DNA of 64,000 nucleotides from Stenotrophomonas cyclobalanopsidis (GCF_008710035.1 NZ_VYKI01000006.1:115811-179810), one strand, 5' to 3'. Shown: positions 51,883-60,525, counted from the stretch's first letter. The notes: a model not told the origin generated them from the letters alone. Program-made: numbers and translations.

Positions 51883-52249
51883 CGCCGAGCCCATGCTCGG
51901 CTGCCGTTTGCGCGGTGATGGGCATCCACGCATGGCGTGGATCTACTGGGGTCGGATCCCTCGCAGCAGGCGAGGGCTCTGACCTCGCAACGATGCTTAA
52001 CTGTAGAGCCGAGCCCATGCTCGGCTGCCGCTTGCGCGATGAAAAGCATCCACGCATGGCGTGGATCTACTGGGGTCGGATCCCTCGCAGCAGGCGAGGG
52101 CTCTGACCCCGCAACGATGCTTAACTGTAGAGCCGAGCCCATGCTCGGCGACCGCTTGCGCGATGAAAAGCATCCACGCATGGCGTGGATCTACTGGCCC
52201 TGATGACCGGGGGTCAGAGCCCTTGCCCGCGGCAAGGGATCCGACCCCA
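51878..52249. repeat. Tandem 124-bp composite repeat array, three units
   Basis: Units start at 51878, 52002 and 52126, exactly 124 bp apart. Each contains a SMAG hairpin (gccgagcccatgctcggc), an atccacgcatggcgtggat hairpin followed by ctac, and, in the first two, a ggggtcggatccctcgcagc...ctctgacc hairpin. In the third the last part is replaced by an inverted version (52209-52248). This fills the 377-bp gap between convergent trx and mntH; no gene is present. Confidence 0.88.
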
Positions 52250-52259
52250 GTGTTCCGAA

Positions 52260-53591
52260 TTACGCGCCAGCGAAGGTATCCACCAGCAGCTTTACGTTCA
52301 GCGCCACGATTACCACGGCGATCACCCAGGCGATGCTGCCCAGCCAGCGCGGGGCCACCAGTGCGCCCATCGTGGCCCTGTCGGTCACCAGCCGCACCAG
52401 CGGGATGATCGCGAACGGCAGCTGCATCGACAGCACCACCTGGCTCAGCACCAGCAGCTTCACCGCACCCTGGTCGCCGAACAGCAGGATCACCACCACC
52501 ACCGGGATGATCGCCAGCGCACGGGTGATCAGGCGCCGCAGCCAGGGCGGCATGCGCAGATGCAGGAACCCTTCCATCACGATCTGCCCGGCCAGGGTAG
52601 CGGTGACCGTGGAATTCAGGCCCGAGGCGAGCAGGGCGACCGCGAACAGGGTCGAGGCCAGGCCCACGCCCAGCATCGGCGCCAGCAGCTGGTGCGCCTG
52701 TTCGATGTCTTCCACATCAAAGCGGCCATTTGCATGGAACACCGCTGCGGCCAGGATCAGGATGCTGGCGTTGATGAACAGCGCCAGGGTCAGCGCGATC
52801 GTGCTGTCGGTGACCGCCCAGCGCAGTGCACTGCGGCGGCCGGCATCGGTACGCGGGTACGCGCGGGTCTGCACGATGGACGAGTGCAGGTAAAGATTGT
52901 GCGGCATCACGGTGGCGCCAATGATGCCGATGGCGATATACAACGCGTGCGGATCGGTGACCACCTGGGTACGCGGGATGAAGCCGCCCAGCACCTCCAT
53001 CACCGGCGGCGCCGCCAGCGCGATCTGCACCAGGAAGCAGCCGAAGATGATCATCAGCAGGGCAATGACGAAGGCTTCCAGTGCACGGAAACCGCGGTTC
53101 ATCAGCAGCAGCACCAGCAGCGTGTCCAGCGCGGTGATCACCGCACCCCACAGCAGCGGAAGGTCGAACAGCAGCTTCAACGCGATGGCGGTGCCGATCA
53201 CCTCGGCGAGGTCGCAGGCGATGATCGCCGCTTCGCACAGGGCCCACAGCGCCAGGTTGACCGGCTTGGGGTAGCGCGCGCGGCAGGCCTGGGCCAGGTC
53301 CATGCCGGTGGCGATGCCCAGCCGCGCCGACAGCGACTGCAGGATCACCGCCATCAGGTTGGAAATGAGGATGACCGAGAGCAGCAGGTAGCCGAAGCGC
53401 GAACCGCCGGCGAGGTCGGTGGCCCAGTTGCCCGGATCCATGTAGCCGACCGAGACCATGTAGCCGGGGCCGATGAAGGCCAGCAGGCGGAACCACCAGT
53501 GACCCTTGTCGGGCACGGCCACCGAGGCGTTGAGCGCGCCGAGGCTGGCTGCAGGGGCGGCCGGGGAGTCGGTGGGCGCGACGGTGTTCAT
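52260..53591 (-). CDS. mntH: Nramp-type divalent metal (manganese) transporter
   Basis: A 443-residue inner-membrane H+-coupled Mn(II) importer with eleven helices. The metal-binding motif in helix 1, [15 protein letters not shown], and the helix 6 motif [18 protein letters not shown] are intact, as expected for manganese-transporting Nramp proteins. The [18 protein letters not shown] region is also conserved. ATG 53591 is the start. Its promoter region contains a perfect MntR-type palindrome, and the divergent gene encodes MntR. Confidence 0.96.
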   Translation of the reverse strand: MNTVAPTDSPAAPAASLGALNASVAVPDKGHWWFRLLAFIGPGYMVSVGYMDPGNWATDLAGGSRFGYLLLSVILISNLMAVILQSLSARLGIATGMDLAQACRARYPKPVNLALWALCEAAIIACDLAEVIGTAIALKLLFDLPLLWGAVITALDTLLVLLLMNRGFRALEAFVIALLMIIFGCFLVQIALAAPPVMEVLGGFIPRTQVVTDPHALYIAIGIIGATVMPHNLYLHSSIVQTRAYPRTDAGRRSALRWAVTDSTIALTLALFINASILILAAAVFHANGRFDVEDIEQAHQLLAPMLGVGLASTLFAVALLASGLNSTVTATLAGQIVMEGFLHLRMPPWLRRLITRALAIIPVVVVILLFGDQGAVKLLVLSQVVLSMQLPFAIIPLVRLVTDRATMGALVAPRWLGSIAWVIAVVIVALNVKLLVDTFAGA

Positions 53592-53598
53592 GGCCGCA

Positions 53599-53616
53599 AT
53601 ATAGCCACTGCTATAT
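53599..53616 (-). promoter_or_regulatory. MntR operator
   Basis: atatagc-cact-gctatat is a perfect 7-bp inverted repeat with 4-bp spacer, 8 bp upstream of the mntH start. It closely matches the ATAGC-n4-GCTAT core of E. coli MntR sites. Manganese-bound MntR should repress mntH here, probably by roadblock. Confidence 0.8.
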
Positions 53617-53707
53617 CCATTAGCAATGAGAAACAATCGTCTTTGCTGCGTCACTGGTCCAGAATTCAGGTTCAGATCCGGAAGTCATCGGCAGGACAGG
53701 CACTCGC

Positions 53708-54178
53708 GTGGGCAAGACAGGCGTTTCGACATCGGCTAAGACCCCCCCCTTGATCGAGGCCGAGCGCCAGGTCGAGAGCTTCCGGCAGGTGCGCGAGGCA
53801 CACCGGATGGAGCTGGTCGAGGACTACGTGGAGTTGATTTCGGACCTGCTGGCCGACGGGGGCGAGGCGCGCCAGGTCGATATCGCCACCCGCCTGGGCG
53901 TGGCCCAGCCAACGGTGGCGAAGATGCTGCGGCGCCTGGCCCGTGATGGCTGGGTGGTGCAGCGGCCTTACCGTGGCGTGTTCCTGACTCCGGAAGGCGA
54001 GGCGCTGGCCCATGCCAGCCGCGAACGGCACCAGACCGTGGAGCGCTTCCTGCTGGCGCTGGGCGTGGACCCGGATACGGCGCGGCGTGATGCCGAGGGC
54101 ATCGAGCATCATGTGAGCGAGCAGACGCTGGCGCTGTTTGAAGCGTTCGTGCGCAAGGCCGAGGGCGGGGCCGCCTGA
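53708..54178 (+). CDS. mntR: Manganese-responsive repressor, DtxR/MntR family
   Basis: A 156-residue regulator. The winged helix [44 protein letters not shown] is at about residues 55-95, followed by the dimerisation helices with metal ligands (Glu/His in [15 protein letters not shown] and [11 protein letters not shown]). Length and lack of an SH3 domain fit E. coli-type MntR. GTG 53708 is the start; no ATG is available before the conserved region. It is transcribed divergently from mntH and is its obvious regulator. Confidence 0.93.
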   Translation: MGKTGVSTSAKTPPLIEAERQVESFRQVREAHRMELVEDYVELISDLLADGGEARQVDIATRLGVAQPTVAKMLRRLARDGWVVQRPYRGVFLTPEGEALAHASRERHQTVERFLLALGVDPDTARRDAEGIEHHVSEQTLALFEAFVRKAEGGAA

Positions 54179-54179
54179 C

Positions 54180-54253
54180 GGTAGCGCCGGGCCATGCCCG
54201 GCGAGCGCATCGCAATCTGCCTGCATTTCGCCGGGCATGGCCCGGCGCTACCA
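54180..54253. repeat. Facing SMAG pair
   Basis: gtagcgccgggccatgcccg and the inverted cgccgggcatggcccggcgc with ctac form two hairpins of opposite orientation, separated by 30 bp, between convergent genes. Confidence 0.85.
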
Positions 54254-54267
54254 CGGGCGGCTGGTTC

Positions 54268-54927
54268 CTACCTGCCGCGGCGGAACGCTGCTGGGGTGCG
54301 GGCGCCGACGATGATCATGCGGATCATCGTGGAAATCTGTTCGACCAGCTCCGGGTCTTTCTCCGGCGGCTGGTCCATCGCGGTGGCGCCCATGGCGAAC
54401 ACCAGGCGGGTGATGGCGGTGGCCACCAGTTCGGGCTTGTAGAGCTTGGCGCCGTCCAGTGCGGCCAGGCGCACCAGGTCGTGCTGCAGTTCTTCTTCGA
54501 AGTAGTGCAGTTCGCGTTCGACGGCGTGCTTGAAGTCGTCCGAGCCCACCGCGCCTTCGCGCAGCAGCACGTGCAGCAGCTTGTCGTCGGCGCGCAGCTG
54601 CTCCATGAAGGTTTCCACCGACACGCGCACCACGCTGGTTGCGCTGGATGTGGCGCGCTGGCGGGCTTCGCCGATGATCGTGCGCAGCGAGCGGCCGGCG
54701 ACGTCGATCAGGGCCACGGCCAGTTCGTCCATGTCGCGGAACTGCCGGTAGAAACTGTTGGGGGCAATGCCCGCTTCGCGCGCGACTTCGCGCAGGCTCA
54801 GCGTGGACAGGCTGCGGTGCGGGCCGATCAGTTTCAGCGCGGCGGCCAACAGGTCCTCGCGGCTCACCGTACGGCGGGCCGGGCTGTTGGCATCTTCGGG
54901 CGGCGACAGAACTGTGGCGGCGGCCAT
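54268..54927 (-). CDS. TetR family regulator of unsaturated fatty acid synthesis (DesT/FabR-like)
   Basis: A 219-residue repressor. The helix-turn-helix STLSLREVAREAGIAPNSFYRQFRDMDELAVALID at about residues 40-75 is close to DesT/FabR, and the C-terminal domain (VRVSVETFMEQLRADDKLLHVLLREG) is the acyl-CoA-sensing type. It is divergent from the desaturase pair, the same arrangement as desT-desCB in Pseudomonas. It would repress those genes when unsaturated acyl-CoA is plentiful. Start ATG 54927 is used; the ATG at 54990 lies inside the operator. Confidence 0.88.
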   Translation of the reverse strand: MAAATVLSPPEDANSPARRTVSREDLLAAALKLIGPHRSLSTLSLREVAREAGIAPNSFYRQFRDMDELAVALIDVAGRSLRTIIGEARQRATSSATSVVRVSVETFMEQLRADDKLLHVLLREGAVGSDDFKHAVERELHYFEEELQHDLVRLAALDGAKLYKPELVATAITRLVFAMGATAMDQPPEKDPELVEQISTMIRMIIVGARTPAAFRRGR

Positions 54928-54973
54928 GGCACTTCCGGAGGGGCAAGGCTGAATCATACCCAATCCGGAGCAA

Positions 54974-54987
54974 TATACACATGTATA
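54974..54987. promoter_or_regulatory. Palindromic operator between desT-like and desC-like genes
   Basis: tataca-ca-tgtata is a perfect palindrome, followed by acagctgt, in an A+T-rich 92-bp divergent gap. It is the natural binding site for the TetR repressor and sits where both promoters would lie. Confidence 0.6.
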
Positions 54988-55019
54988 CACAGCTGTATGT
55001 GCGGCCGTATAGTGCGCCC

Positions 55020-56090
55020 ATGAGCGCTGTGATCCGTCCGTCCGTGTTTTCCCCGTACCGCTGGCTGTCGCCGACGTTGTTCGATTTCTGGGCGGGCCAG
55101 CTGAATCCTTTGTGGACCCTGCGCGAGCCCCTGGCGCGCCTGGTCCGGCGCGAGCCGGCTGGCGAGGGCGCCGCCACCCTGGTCCTGCGCTGCAATCGGC
55201 ATTGGGCCGGCATGCGCGCCGGCCAGCACATCACCCTGGGTGTGGAGCTTGAAGGGCGCGTATTGCGCCGCAGCTACAGCCCGACCGCGCTGGGCCGCCG
55301 TGAGCTGGCCATTACCGTCAAGGCGGTCGACGGCGGCACCATCAGCCAGCACCTGGTCCACCATGCCAAGCCGGGCGATCTGTTCAGGCTGGATGCGGCC
55401 TTTGGTGATTTCCACATGCCGGCCGCTGCCCCGGTGCTGCTGCTGGCCGCCGGCAGCGGCATCACGCCCATGCGCAGCCTGCTGCGCGAGGCCTGCCAGC
55501 GCCCGCTGGCTGCGCCGGTGGACCTGTTCTACTGGGAACGCAACGCCGCCGCCTTCCAGTTCCGCGATGAACTGCAGGCGCTGGCTGCGGCCACCCCGAA
55601 CCTGCGCGTGCACCTGCTGACCACCCGCGAGGGCGAGGTACCGGCCGCGCGCATCGATACCCATTCGCTGGCCGTGGCTGGCGACGATACCCCGCTGGCG
55701 CAGCGCCACGTGCTGGCCTGTGGCCCGGATGGTTTCGTCGCCGCCGCGCGGCAGCGCCTGGTGCACCAGGTCGCCGGTTTCCAGGCCGAGGCCTTCACTC
55801 CGCCGGCACCGCTCAGCGATACCGACAGCGCCGGCGAGATTGCCCTGACCCTGGCCCGCAGCGGCCGCCAGCTGAAGGTCGCGCGCGGCCGTTCGCTGCT
55901 GGAAAGCCTGGAAGCGCAGGGCATCAAGCCCAAGCACGGCTGCCGCATGGGCATCTGCAACAGCTGCACCTGCGACCGCGTCAGTGGCACCACCCGCCAC
56001 CTGCGCACCGGTGAAATGCAGTCCGAAACGGCGCAGCCGGTGCGGATCTGCGTGAGCGCACCGACCACCGACCTGACTTTGGATCTCTGA
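55020..56090 (+). CDS. Ferredoxin reductase-like flavoprotein (DesC-like)
   Basis: A 356-residue electron-transfer protein. The FAD domain has GRVLRRSYSPTA near residue 85, the NAD(P)H domain LLLAAGSGITPMRSLL at about 145 and ACGPDGFV, and the C-terminus a plant-type 2Fe-2S ferredoxin domain with cysteines in KHGCRMGICNSCTCDR and RICVSAP. It would pass electrons from NAD(P)H to the desaturase encoded 12 bp downstream. Start ATG 55020 is chosen; an earlier ATG at 54981 lies in the operator. Confidence 0.93.
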   Translation: MSAVIRPSVFSPYRWLSPTLFDFWAGQLNPLWTLREPLARLVRREPAGEGAATLVLRCNRHWAGMRAGQHITLGVELEGRVLRRSYSPTALGRRELAITVKAVDGGTISQHLVHHAKPGDLFRLDAAFGDFHMPAAAPVLLLAAGSGITPMRSLLREACQRPLAAPVDLFYWERNAAAFQFRDELQALAAATPNLRVHLLTTREGEVPAARIDTHSLAVAGDDTPLAQRHVLACGPDGFVAAARQRLVHQVAGFQAEAFTPPAPLSDTDSAGEIALTLARSGRQLKVARGRSLLESLEAQGIKPKHGCRMGICNSCTCDRVSGTTRHLRTGEMQSETAQPVRICVSAPTTDLTLDL

Positions 56091-56102
56091 GGACCTGCTG
56101 CC

Positions 56103-57251
56103 ATGACCCGCGCTTCCGACCGTGCCCTGAGCCCCGCCGAGATGAACGCCTTCGGTGCCGAGCTCGACGCGATCCGTGACCGTATCCTGGGCAGCCTCGG
56201 CGCCTCCGACACCCGCTACATCCGCCGCGTGGCCGCCGCCGTGCGCTGGTCGAGCGTGCTTGGCCGTGGCCTGCTGTTCCTCGGCGCGTTCTCGCCGCTG
56301 TTCTGGGCACCGCTGCTGTGGCCGGCCTGCATCGCCGGCACGCTGCTGCTGGCGCTGGCCAAGATCCTGGAAAACATGGAGCTGGGCCACAACGTGATGC
56401 ACGGCCAGTACGACTGGACCGGCGACCCCAAGCTCAGCGGCAATACCTACGAGTGGGACATCGTTGCCACCGCTGACAACTGGCGCAAGACCCACAATTT
56501 CCGCCACCACACCTACACCAACGTGCGTGGCATGGACGATGACATCGGCTACGGCCTGCTTCGCATCTTCCCGGAACAGCGCTGGTCGCCGTTCTACCTG
56601 ATGCAGCCGATCATCGCGCCGATCTTCGCGCTGCTGTTCCAGTGGGGCGTGGCCGCGCAGGACCTGCGCCTGGGCCGCTGGTTCAAGGGGCGCATCAGCA
56701 GCCGTGCGATGTGGCTGCAGACCCGTCCGGTGGCGCGCAAGATGGTCCGCCAGGTGCTGAAGGATTACGTGTTCTTCCCGCTGCTGGCCGGCCCGTTCTT
56801 CCTGCCGGTGATGCTGGGCAACCTGGTGGCCAACGGCATGCGCAACGTCTGGACCTACGTGATCATCTTCTGCGGCCACTTCACTGCCGAGTCGGAGACC
56901 TTCCCGAAAGAATGCCTGCGCAATGAATCGCGCGGCCACTGGTACCTGCGCCAGCTGCGCGGTTCGTCCAACATCAGCGGCGGCTTCATCATCAACGTGC
57001 TGTCGGGCAACCTCAGCCACCAGATCGAGCATCACTTCTATCCGGACCTGCCGGCCAACCGCTATGCGGCCATCGCCAAGGAAGTGAAGGAGATCTGCCG
57101 CCGCTACGGCCAGCACTACAACAACGGCTCGCTGCCGCGCCAGTTCGCGCAGGTGGTCTGGCGCATCCTGCGCCACGCCTTCCCGAGCAAGCCGCGCCGC
57201 CTGCCGATGCCCGACATCCTGCCGGCACCAGCGCCCGCCAACGCGGGCTGA
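56103..57251 (+). CDS. Membrane fatty acid / acyl-CoA desaturase (DesB-like)
   Basis: A 382-residue di-iron membrane desaturase introducing double bonds into acyl chains. The three histidine boxes are intact: GHNVMHGQYDW, THNFRHHTYTN and QIEHHFYPDLP, with hydrophobic helices between (LLFLGAFSPLFWAPLLWPACIAGTLLLAL; YVFFPLLAGPFFLPVMLGNLV). Together with the ferredoxin reductase upstream and the TetR repressor it forms an aerobic membrane-fluidity system. Its stop lies 5 bp from the convergent TPR gene. Confidence 0.94.
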   Translation: MTRASDRALSPAEMNAFGAELDAIRDRILGSLGASDTRYIRRVAAAVRWSSVLGRGLLFLGAFSPLFWAPLLWPACIAGTLLLALAKILENMELGHNVMHGQYDWTGDPKLSGNTYEWDIVATADNWRKTHNFRHHTYTNVRGMDDDIGYGLLRIFPEQRWSPFYLMQPIIAPIFALLFQWGVAAQDLRLGRWFKGRISSRAMWLQTRPVARKMVRQVLKDYVFFPLLAGPFFLPVMLGNLVANGMRNVWTYVIIFCGHFTAESETFPKECLRNESRGHWYLRQLRGSSNISGGFIINVLSGNLSHQIEHHFYPDLPANRYAAIAKEVKEICRRYGQHYNNGSLPRQFAQVVWRILRHAFPSKPRRLPMPDILPAPAPANAG

Positions 57252-57256
57252 GGGCT

Positions 57257-57610
57257 TCAGCTGGCTCTGGCCAGCATCGGCGGCGGATCGCCGTCCTGCG
57301 GGGCGCGGTCCAGCCGGCGCAGGAACACCTGCATCTCCTTGCGTGCCTGCTGGTCGCCCTTGCTGCCGGCCACCCTGAGCCCGCGCTGCCATGCCGCGCG
57401 CGCCGCCTGCGGCTGGCCACCGGCCAGCCACGCCTTGCCGAGCAGCTTCCACGCCGCCGAATACTCCGGATCCAGCGCCACGCAGCGTGCCAGATGGGTG
57501 GCGGCGTGCACGGGCTGGCCGGCGTCCAGCCAGCTCTTGCCGAGGCCGAAGCGCAGCAGCGCGCTGTCCTTGCCGCTGGCGAGCATGGCGTCCAGTGCTT
57601 CGATGTTCAT
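57257..57610 (-). CDS. Small TPR-repeat protein
   Basis: A 117-residue cytoplasmic protein with about two to three tetratricopeptide repeats: LRFGLGKSWLDAGQPVHAATHLARCVALDPEYSAAWKLLGKAWLAGGQPQAARAAWQRGLRVAGSKGD. TPRs mediate protein contacts; the partner is unknown. ATG 57610 overlaps the stop of the flavin reductase gene (ATGA), making it the third gene of the sodA operon. Confidence 0.85.
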   Translation of the reverse strand: MNIEALDAMLASGKDSALLRFGLGKSWLDAGQPVHAATHLARCVALDPEYSAAWKLLGKAWLAGGQPQAARAAWQRGLRVAGSKGDQQARKEMQVFLRRLDRAPQDGDPPPMLARAS

Positions 57611-58185
57611 GGCTGTACCTCATGCAGCAGTTCAAGCGGCCCGGGCAGGAAGCGGCCGCGATGGAACATCAAGGGCGCGCCACCGGTTTCGTGCACCTCG
57701 ATGATGCGGCCGGCCAGCAGCAGGTGGTCGCCCACCGGCCACTGCGCGTGGCGGCTGCAGGTGAGGTGTGTGACTGCATCGGCGATACGCGGAGGCCTGT
57801 CTTCCTCCCCTTCCAGCAACGGCACGCCGTTGAAGCGTTCACGCACACTCGGATCGGCGAAGCGTCTGGCGAGGGCTTTCTGCCCGGTACCCAGCACGCT
57901 GAGAGTGAAGCGGGTCGCATGCTGGAACACGCGCAGGCTCTTCGCGTGCAGGGCCAGGTTCCACAGCACCAGCGGCGGCTGCAGCGAGACCGGCACGAAC
58001 GAGTTGATGGTCAGCCCGTGCGTGCGTCCCCGCGCGTCACGTGCGGGGACGGTGGCCACGCCGGTCGGGTAGTGGCCGAGCAGCCGGCGCAGGGCGCGCG
58101 GTGGCAGGTCCACCGAGGGCGCCGGCGCCGGGGCAGGGAAGACCCCCGCCCACGGTCCAGCATAGGCACTGCCACCGGCGTCCAT
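57607..58185 (-). CDS. Flavin reductase family protein
   Basis: A 192-residue FMN-binding split-barrel protein. LGHYPTGVATVPARDARGRTHGLTINSFVPVSLQPPLVLWNLA is the typical flavin reductase (HpaC/DIM6) start, with SFVPVSLQPP as FMN loop; later HAQWPVGDHLLLAGRIIEVHE and the final PLMFHRGRF match the family. It reduces FMN or FAD with NAD(P)H for a partner enzyme. The start overlaps the sodA stop (ATGA), so it should be induced together with superoxide dismutase. Confidence 0.9.
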   Translation of the reverse strand: MDAGGSAYAGPWAGVFPAPAPAPSVDLPPRALRRLLGHYPTGVATVPARDARGRTHGLTINSFVPVSLQPPLVLWNLALHAKSLRVFQHATRFTLSVLGTGQKALARRFADPSVRERFNGVPLLEGEEDRPPRIADAVTHLTCSRHAQWPVGDHLLLAGRIIEVHETGGAPLMFHRGRFLPGPLELLHEVQP

Positions 58186-58811
58186 CAGGCGCGCGCCTGG
58201 CGGTAGCGACGGCCGACCTCGGCCCAGTCGATGATGTTGAAGAACGCGCCGATGTAATCGGGGCGACGGTTCTGGTAATGCAGATAGTAGGCGTGTTCCC
58301 AGACATCCAGGGCGAGGATCGGCGTATTGCCGGACAGGCCGACCGCCGCGCCCATCAGCGGGCTGTCCTGGTTGGCACTGCTTTCGACCTGCAGGCGTCC
58401 GTCGCGATCGCTGGTCAGCCACGCCCAGCCACTGCCGAAGCGGGTCTGCGCGGCCTTGCTGAAGGCGTCCTTGAAGGCCTCGAAGCCGGCGAGATCGCGG
58501 TCGATGGCAGCGGCGAGTTCGGCATCCGGCGTGCCGCCGGTGGCGCTGAGCACGGTCCAGAACAGGCTGTGGTTGGCGTGGCCGCCGCCGTTGTTGCGCA
58601 CCGCGCCGCGCACGGATTCGGGCAGCGCGTCTAGGTCGGCGATCAGGGTTTCGACCGGGGTGTCGGCGATGCAGGCCTGTTCCAGTGCGGCGTTGAGGTT
58701 GTTGATGTAGGTATGGTGGTGCTTGCCGTGGTGGATCTCCATGGTGCGCGCATCGAAGTGCGGTTCCAGGGCGTCGTAGGCGTAGGGGAGGGCGGGAAGC
58801 GAGTAGGGCAT
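58185..58811 (-). CDS. sodA: Superoxide dismutase, Mn type
   Basis: A 208-residue cytoplasmic enzyme that disproportionates superoxide. The metal ligands are the His in [16 protein letters not shown], the His in [11 protein letters not shown], and the Asp and His in [19 protein letters not shown]. The segment [14 protein letters not shown] carries the Gln typical of manganese rather than iron enzymes. ATG 58811 starts the protein ([15 protein letters not shown]). The promoter upstream has a SoxR-type operator. Confidence 0.94.
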   Translation of the reverse strand: MPYSLPALPYAYDALEPHFDARTMEIHHGKHHHTYINNLNAALEQACIADTPVETLIADLDALPESVRGAVRNNGGGHANHSLFWTVLSATGGTPDAELAAAIDRDLAGFEAFKDAFSKAAQTRFGSGWAWLTSDRDGRLQVESSANQDSPLMGAAVGLSGNTPILALDVWEHAYYLHYQNRRPDYIGAFFNIIDWAEVGRRYRQARA

Positions 58812-58859
58812 TGCAACAGTCTCCATGGGGAAGGCCAGCGGATTGGCCTCGGGGAGACT

Positions 58860-58890
58860 GTTATCGCACCTCAACTTTGGTTGAGGTCAA
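58860..58890 (-). promoter_or_regulatory. SoxR-type promoter and operator for sodA operon
   Basis: On the minus strand, -35 ttgacc (58890-58885) and -10 gataac (58865-58860) are separated by 19 bp, the long spacer of MerR-family promoters. Within it, the perfect palindrome acctcaac-caaa-gttgaggt (58868-58887) matches the CCTCAA-n6-TTGAGG SoxR box. Induction by redox-cycling agents is expected. Confidence 0.8.
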
Positions 58891-58900
58891 TAGGTCAAAG

Positions 58901-58999
58901 TAGTGCCGGCCGCTGGCCGGCAATCAGGAAGGGTCGGGTTGCCGGCCAGCGGCCAGCACTACCAGCTGCTACGCTCGCCGGGCATGGCCAGGCGCTACC
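58901..58999. repeat. SMAG cluster
   Basis: gtagtgccggccgctggccg and the inverted gccggccagcggcc...cactac face each other, followed by a third inverted ctcgccgggcatggccaggc...ctac hairpin. They separate two genes on the minus strand. Confidence 0.85.
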
Positions 59000-59004
59000 G
59001 GAAA

Positions 59005-60525
59005 TCAGCTCAACCAACCACGGCACGCGCCGTCTGCCTGCTCACCACACGCCTGCTGCATCCGCTGCTGCAACCGCGCCAGCGTCTCCGCCCCCTGGTG
59101 CTTGCCACCCCAGGCCTTCAACTGTACCGCCAGCCGCTCGAAACGCTGCTTCGTGCGCTGGTGGTAGCCCGACGGCTGCGCCTGCAGCTCGGCAATCAAG
59201 GCATCGGTGGCCTGCTCGATGCGCGGGGCATCGTCCGGGGCCAGCCGCAGCAGGCCCTCCACGTACAACACGCCCCACTGCACGCGCGTGGCCGGGCCCT
59301 GCGCGCCGTCGTAGGCACGCTTCAGCCACTCCAGCGCACCGGCGGTGTCGCCGCGCTTCTCGGCCAGTTCGGCCAGTTCGGGCATGTAGTAGTACGGCTG
59401 CTCGCTGCGTTTCAGTTCGGCCAGCAGCAGTGCCTCGGCACCGGCGTCATCACCCACTTCGCGCAGGGCATGGACCGCGCTGCTGATGGTGGCTTGGCGC
59501 GCGTGCGCATCCGTGGCCGCGGCGTCGGCGGCGGTCACCCGCTGCTTCACCCGCTGCACCAGTGCCGCAGGCAGTGCACCCTCAGGCTGCTGCTGGCGGG
59601 CCAGCGAGACTTCGGTCAGTGCGCGCGACAACGCATCGTCGGCACGGTTGCCACGTTCGGCGTCGGCGCGGTCCAGAGCCACCTGCAGCTGCTGGCCCAG
59701 CGTATTGCTGCTGGCCGGCCCCGCGCTGGCCTGCTTCACCAGGTTGGCGCCGGCATAGCCCAGCAGCTCGCGGTTGCGGCGCACTTCGGTGGGCTGTGCC
59801 AGCACCGCCTGCAGCAGCTCGCGCACCTCAGTCGGCGGCGTGGTCGGCTTCTCCGCGGTGGCCAGGGCCAGCAGGGCGAAGCGACGCTGCAGGGCAGCGT
59901 CGGGCGCGGCCTTGGCCAGCTGGCGCAGCACCTCGCCGGCCTCGCGCTGGCCGGCCAGGCGGTTCGCATCCACTTCCCAGCCGTAGTCGCCCAGCACCTG
60001 CCAGTCTTCGGCGCCCAGCTTGGCCGGGGTAGAGAGGGCAGTGGCCAGGGTCCCGGCCACGGCGCTGCGGCGGCTGGCGGCCACGGTCAGGGTGCGGGTA
60101 AGGTCGGCGGCGTCGTTGCCGCCGGCCACGCGGGTGATCTCGTTGCGCTGCGGGTCGAGCACGATCAGGGTCGGGTATCCGCGCACGCCGAAGCGCTCGC
60201 CCCAGGCCTGCGCGCCTTCCTCGTCACCATCCAGGTACACCGGCACGAACTTGCCGGTCAGCGCGATGAAGGCGGGATCCTTGAACAGGCCGGCCTTCAG
60301 CTGGTTGCACGGCGGGCACCACACTGCGCCCCAGTACAGCAGCACCGGCTTGCCGGTCTCGGCGGCTTCGTTGAAGGCATCGTCGACGTCGCCCTGGCGC
60401 CAGGCAATGGCCGCTGCAGGCGCGGCTTCGGCGGCCTTCGCGCTCGCCACCGGCGCCTGTGCGGGAGAACAGGCGCTCAGCGCGGTGGCCAGCAGCAGGG
60501 GAAGGGCAGCGCGCATCGGCAGCAT
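59005..60525 (-). CDS. Thioredoxin-fold lipoprotein with long helical C-terminal region
   Basis: A protein of about 506 residues. The N-terminal signal LPLLLATALSACSP has a lipobox, so it is a periplasm-facing lipoprotein. Residues 40-150 form a thioredoxin-like domain: GKPVLLYWGAVWCPPCNQLKAGL with a CPPC redox site, FVPVYLDGDEEGAQAWGERFGVRGYPTLIVLD with the cis-Pro. The remaining 350 residues are alpha-helical, Ala/Leu-rich, with TPR-like stretches (LLLAELKRSEQPYYYMPELAELAEKRGDTAGALEWLKRAYDG) and four further C-terminal cysteines or fewer. It resembles DsbD-C/TlpA-like reductants but the long tail is unusual. Starts at 60516, 60525 and 60552 are possible. Confidence 0.85.
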   Translation of the reverse strand: MLPMRAALPLLLATALSACSPAQAPVASAKAAEAAPAAAIAWRQGDVDDAFNEAAETGKPVLLYWGAVWCPPCNQLKAGLFKDPAFIALTGKFVPVYLDGDEEGAQAWGERFGVRGYPTLIVLDPQRNEITRVAGGNDAADLTRTLTVAASRRSAVAGTLATALSTPAKLGAEDWQVLGDYGWEVDANRLAGQREAGEVLRQLAKAAPDAALQRRFALLALATAEKPTTPPTEVRELLQAVLAQPTEVRRNRELLGYAGANLVKQASAGPASSNTLGQQLQVALDRADAERGNRADDALSRALTEVSLARQQQPEGALPAALVQRVKQRVTAADAAATDAHARQATISSAVHALREVGDDAGAEALLLAELKRSEQPYYYMPELAELAEKRGDTAGALEWLKRAYDGAQGPATRVQWGVLYVEGLLRLAPDDAPRIEQATDALIAELQAQPSGYHQRTKQRFERLAVQLKAWGGKHQGAETLARLQQRMQQACGEQADGACRGWLS

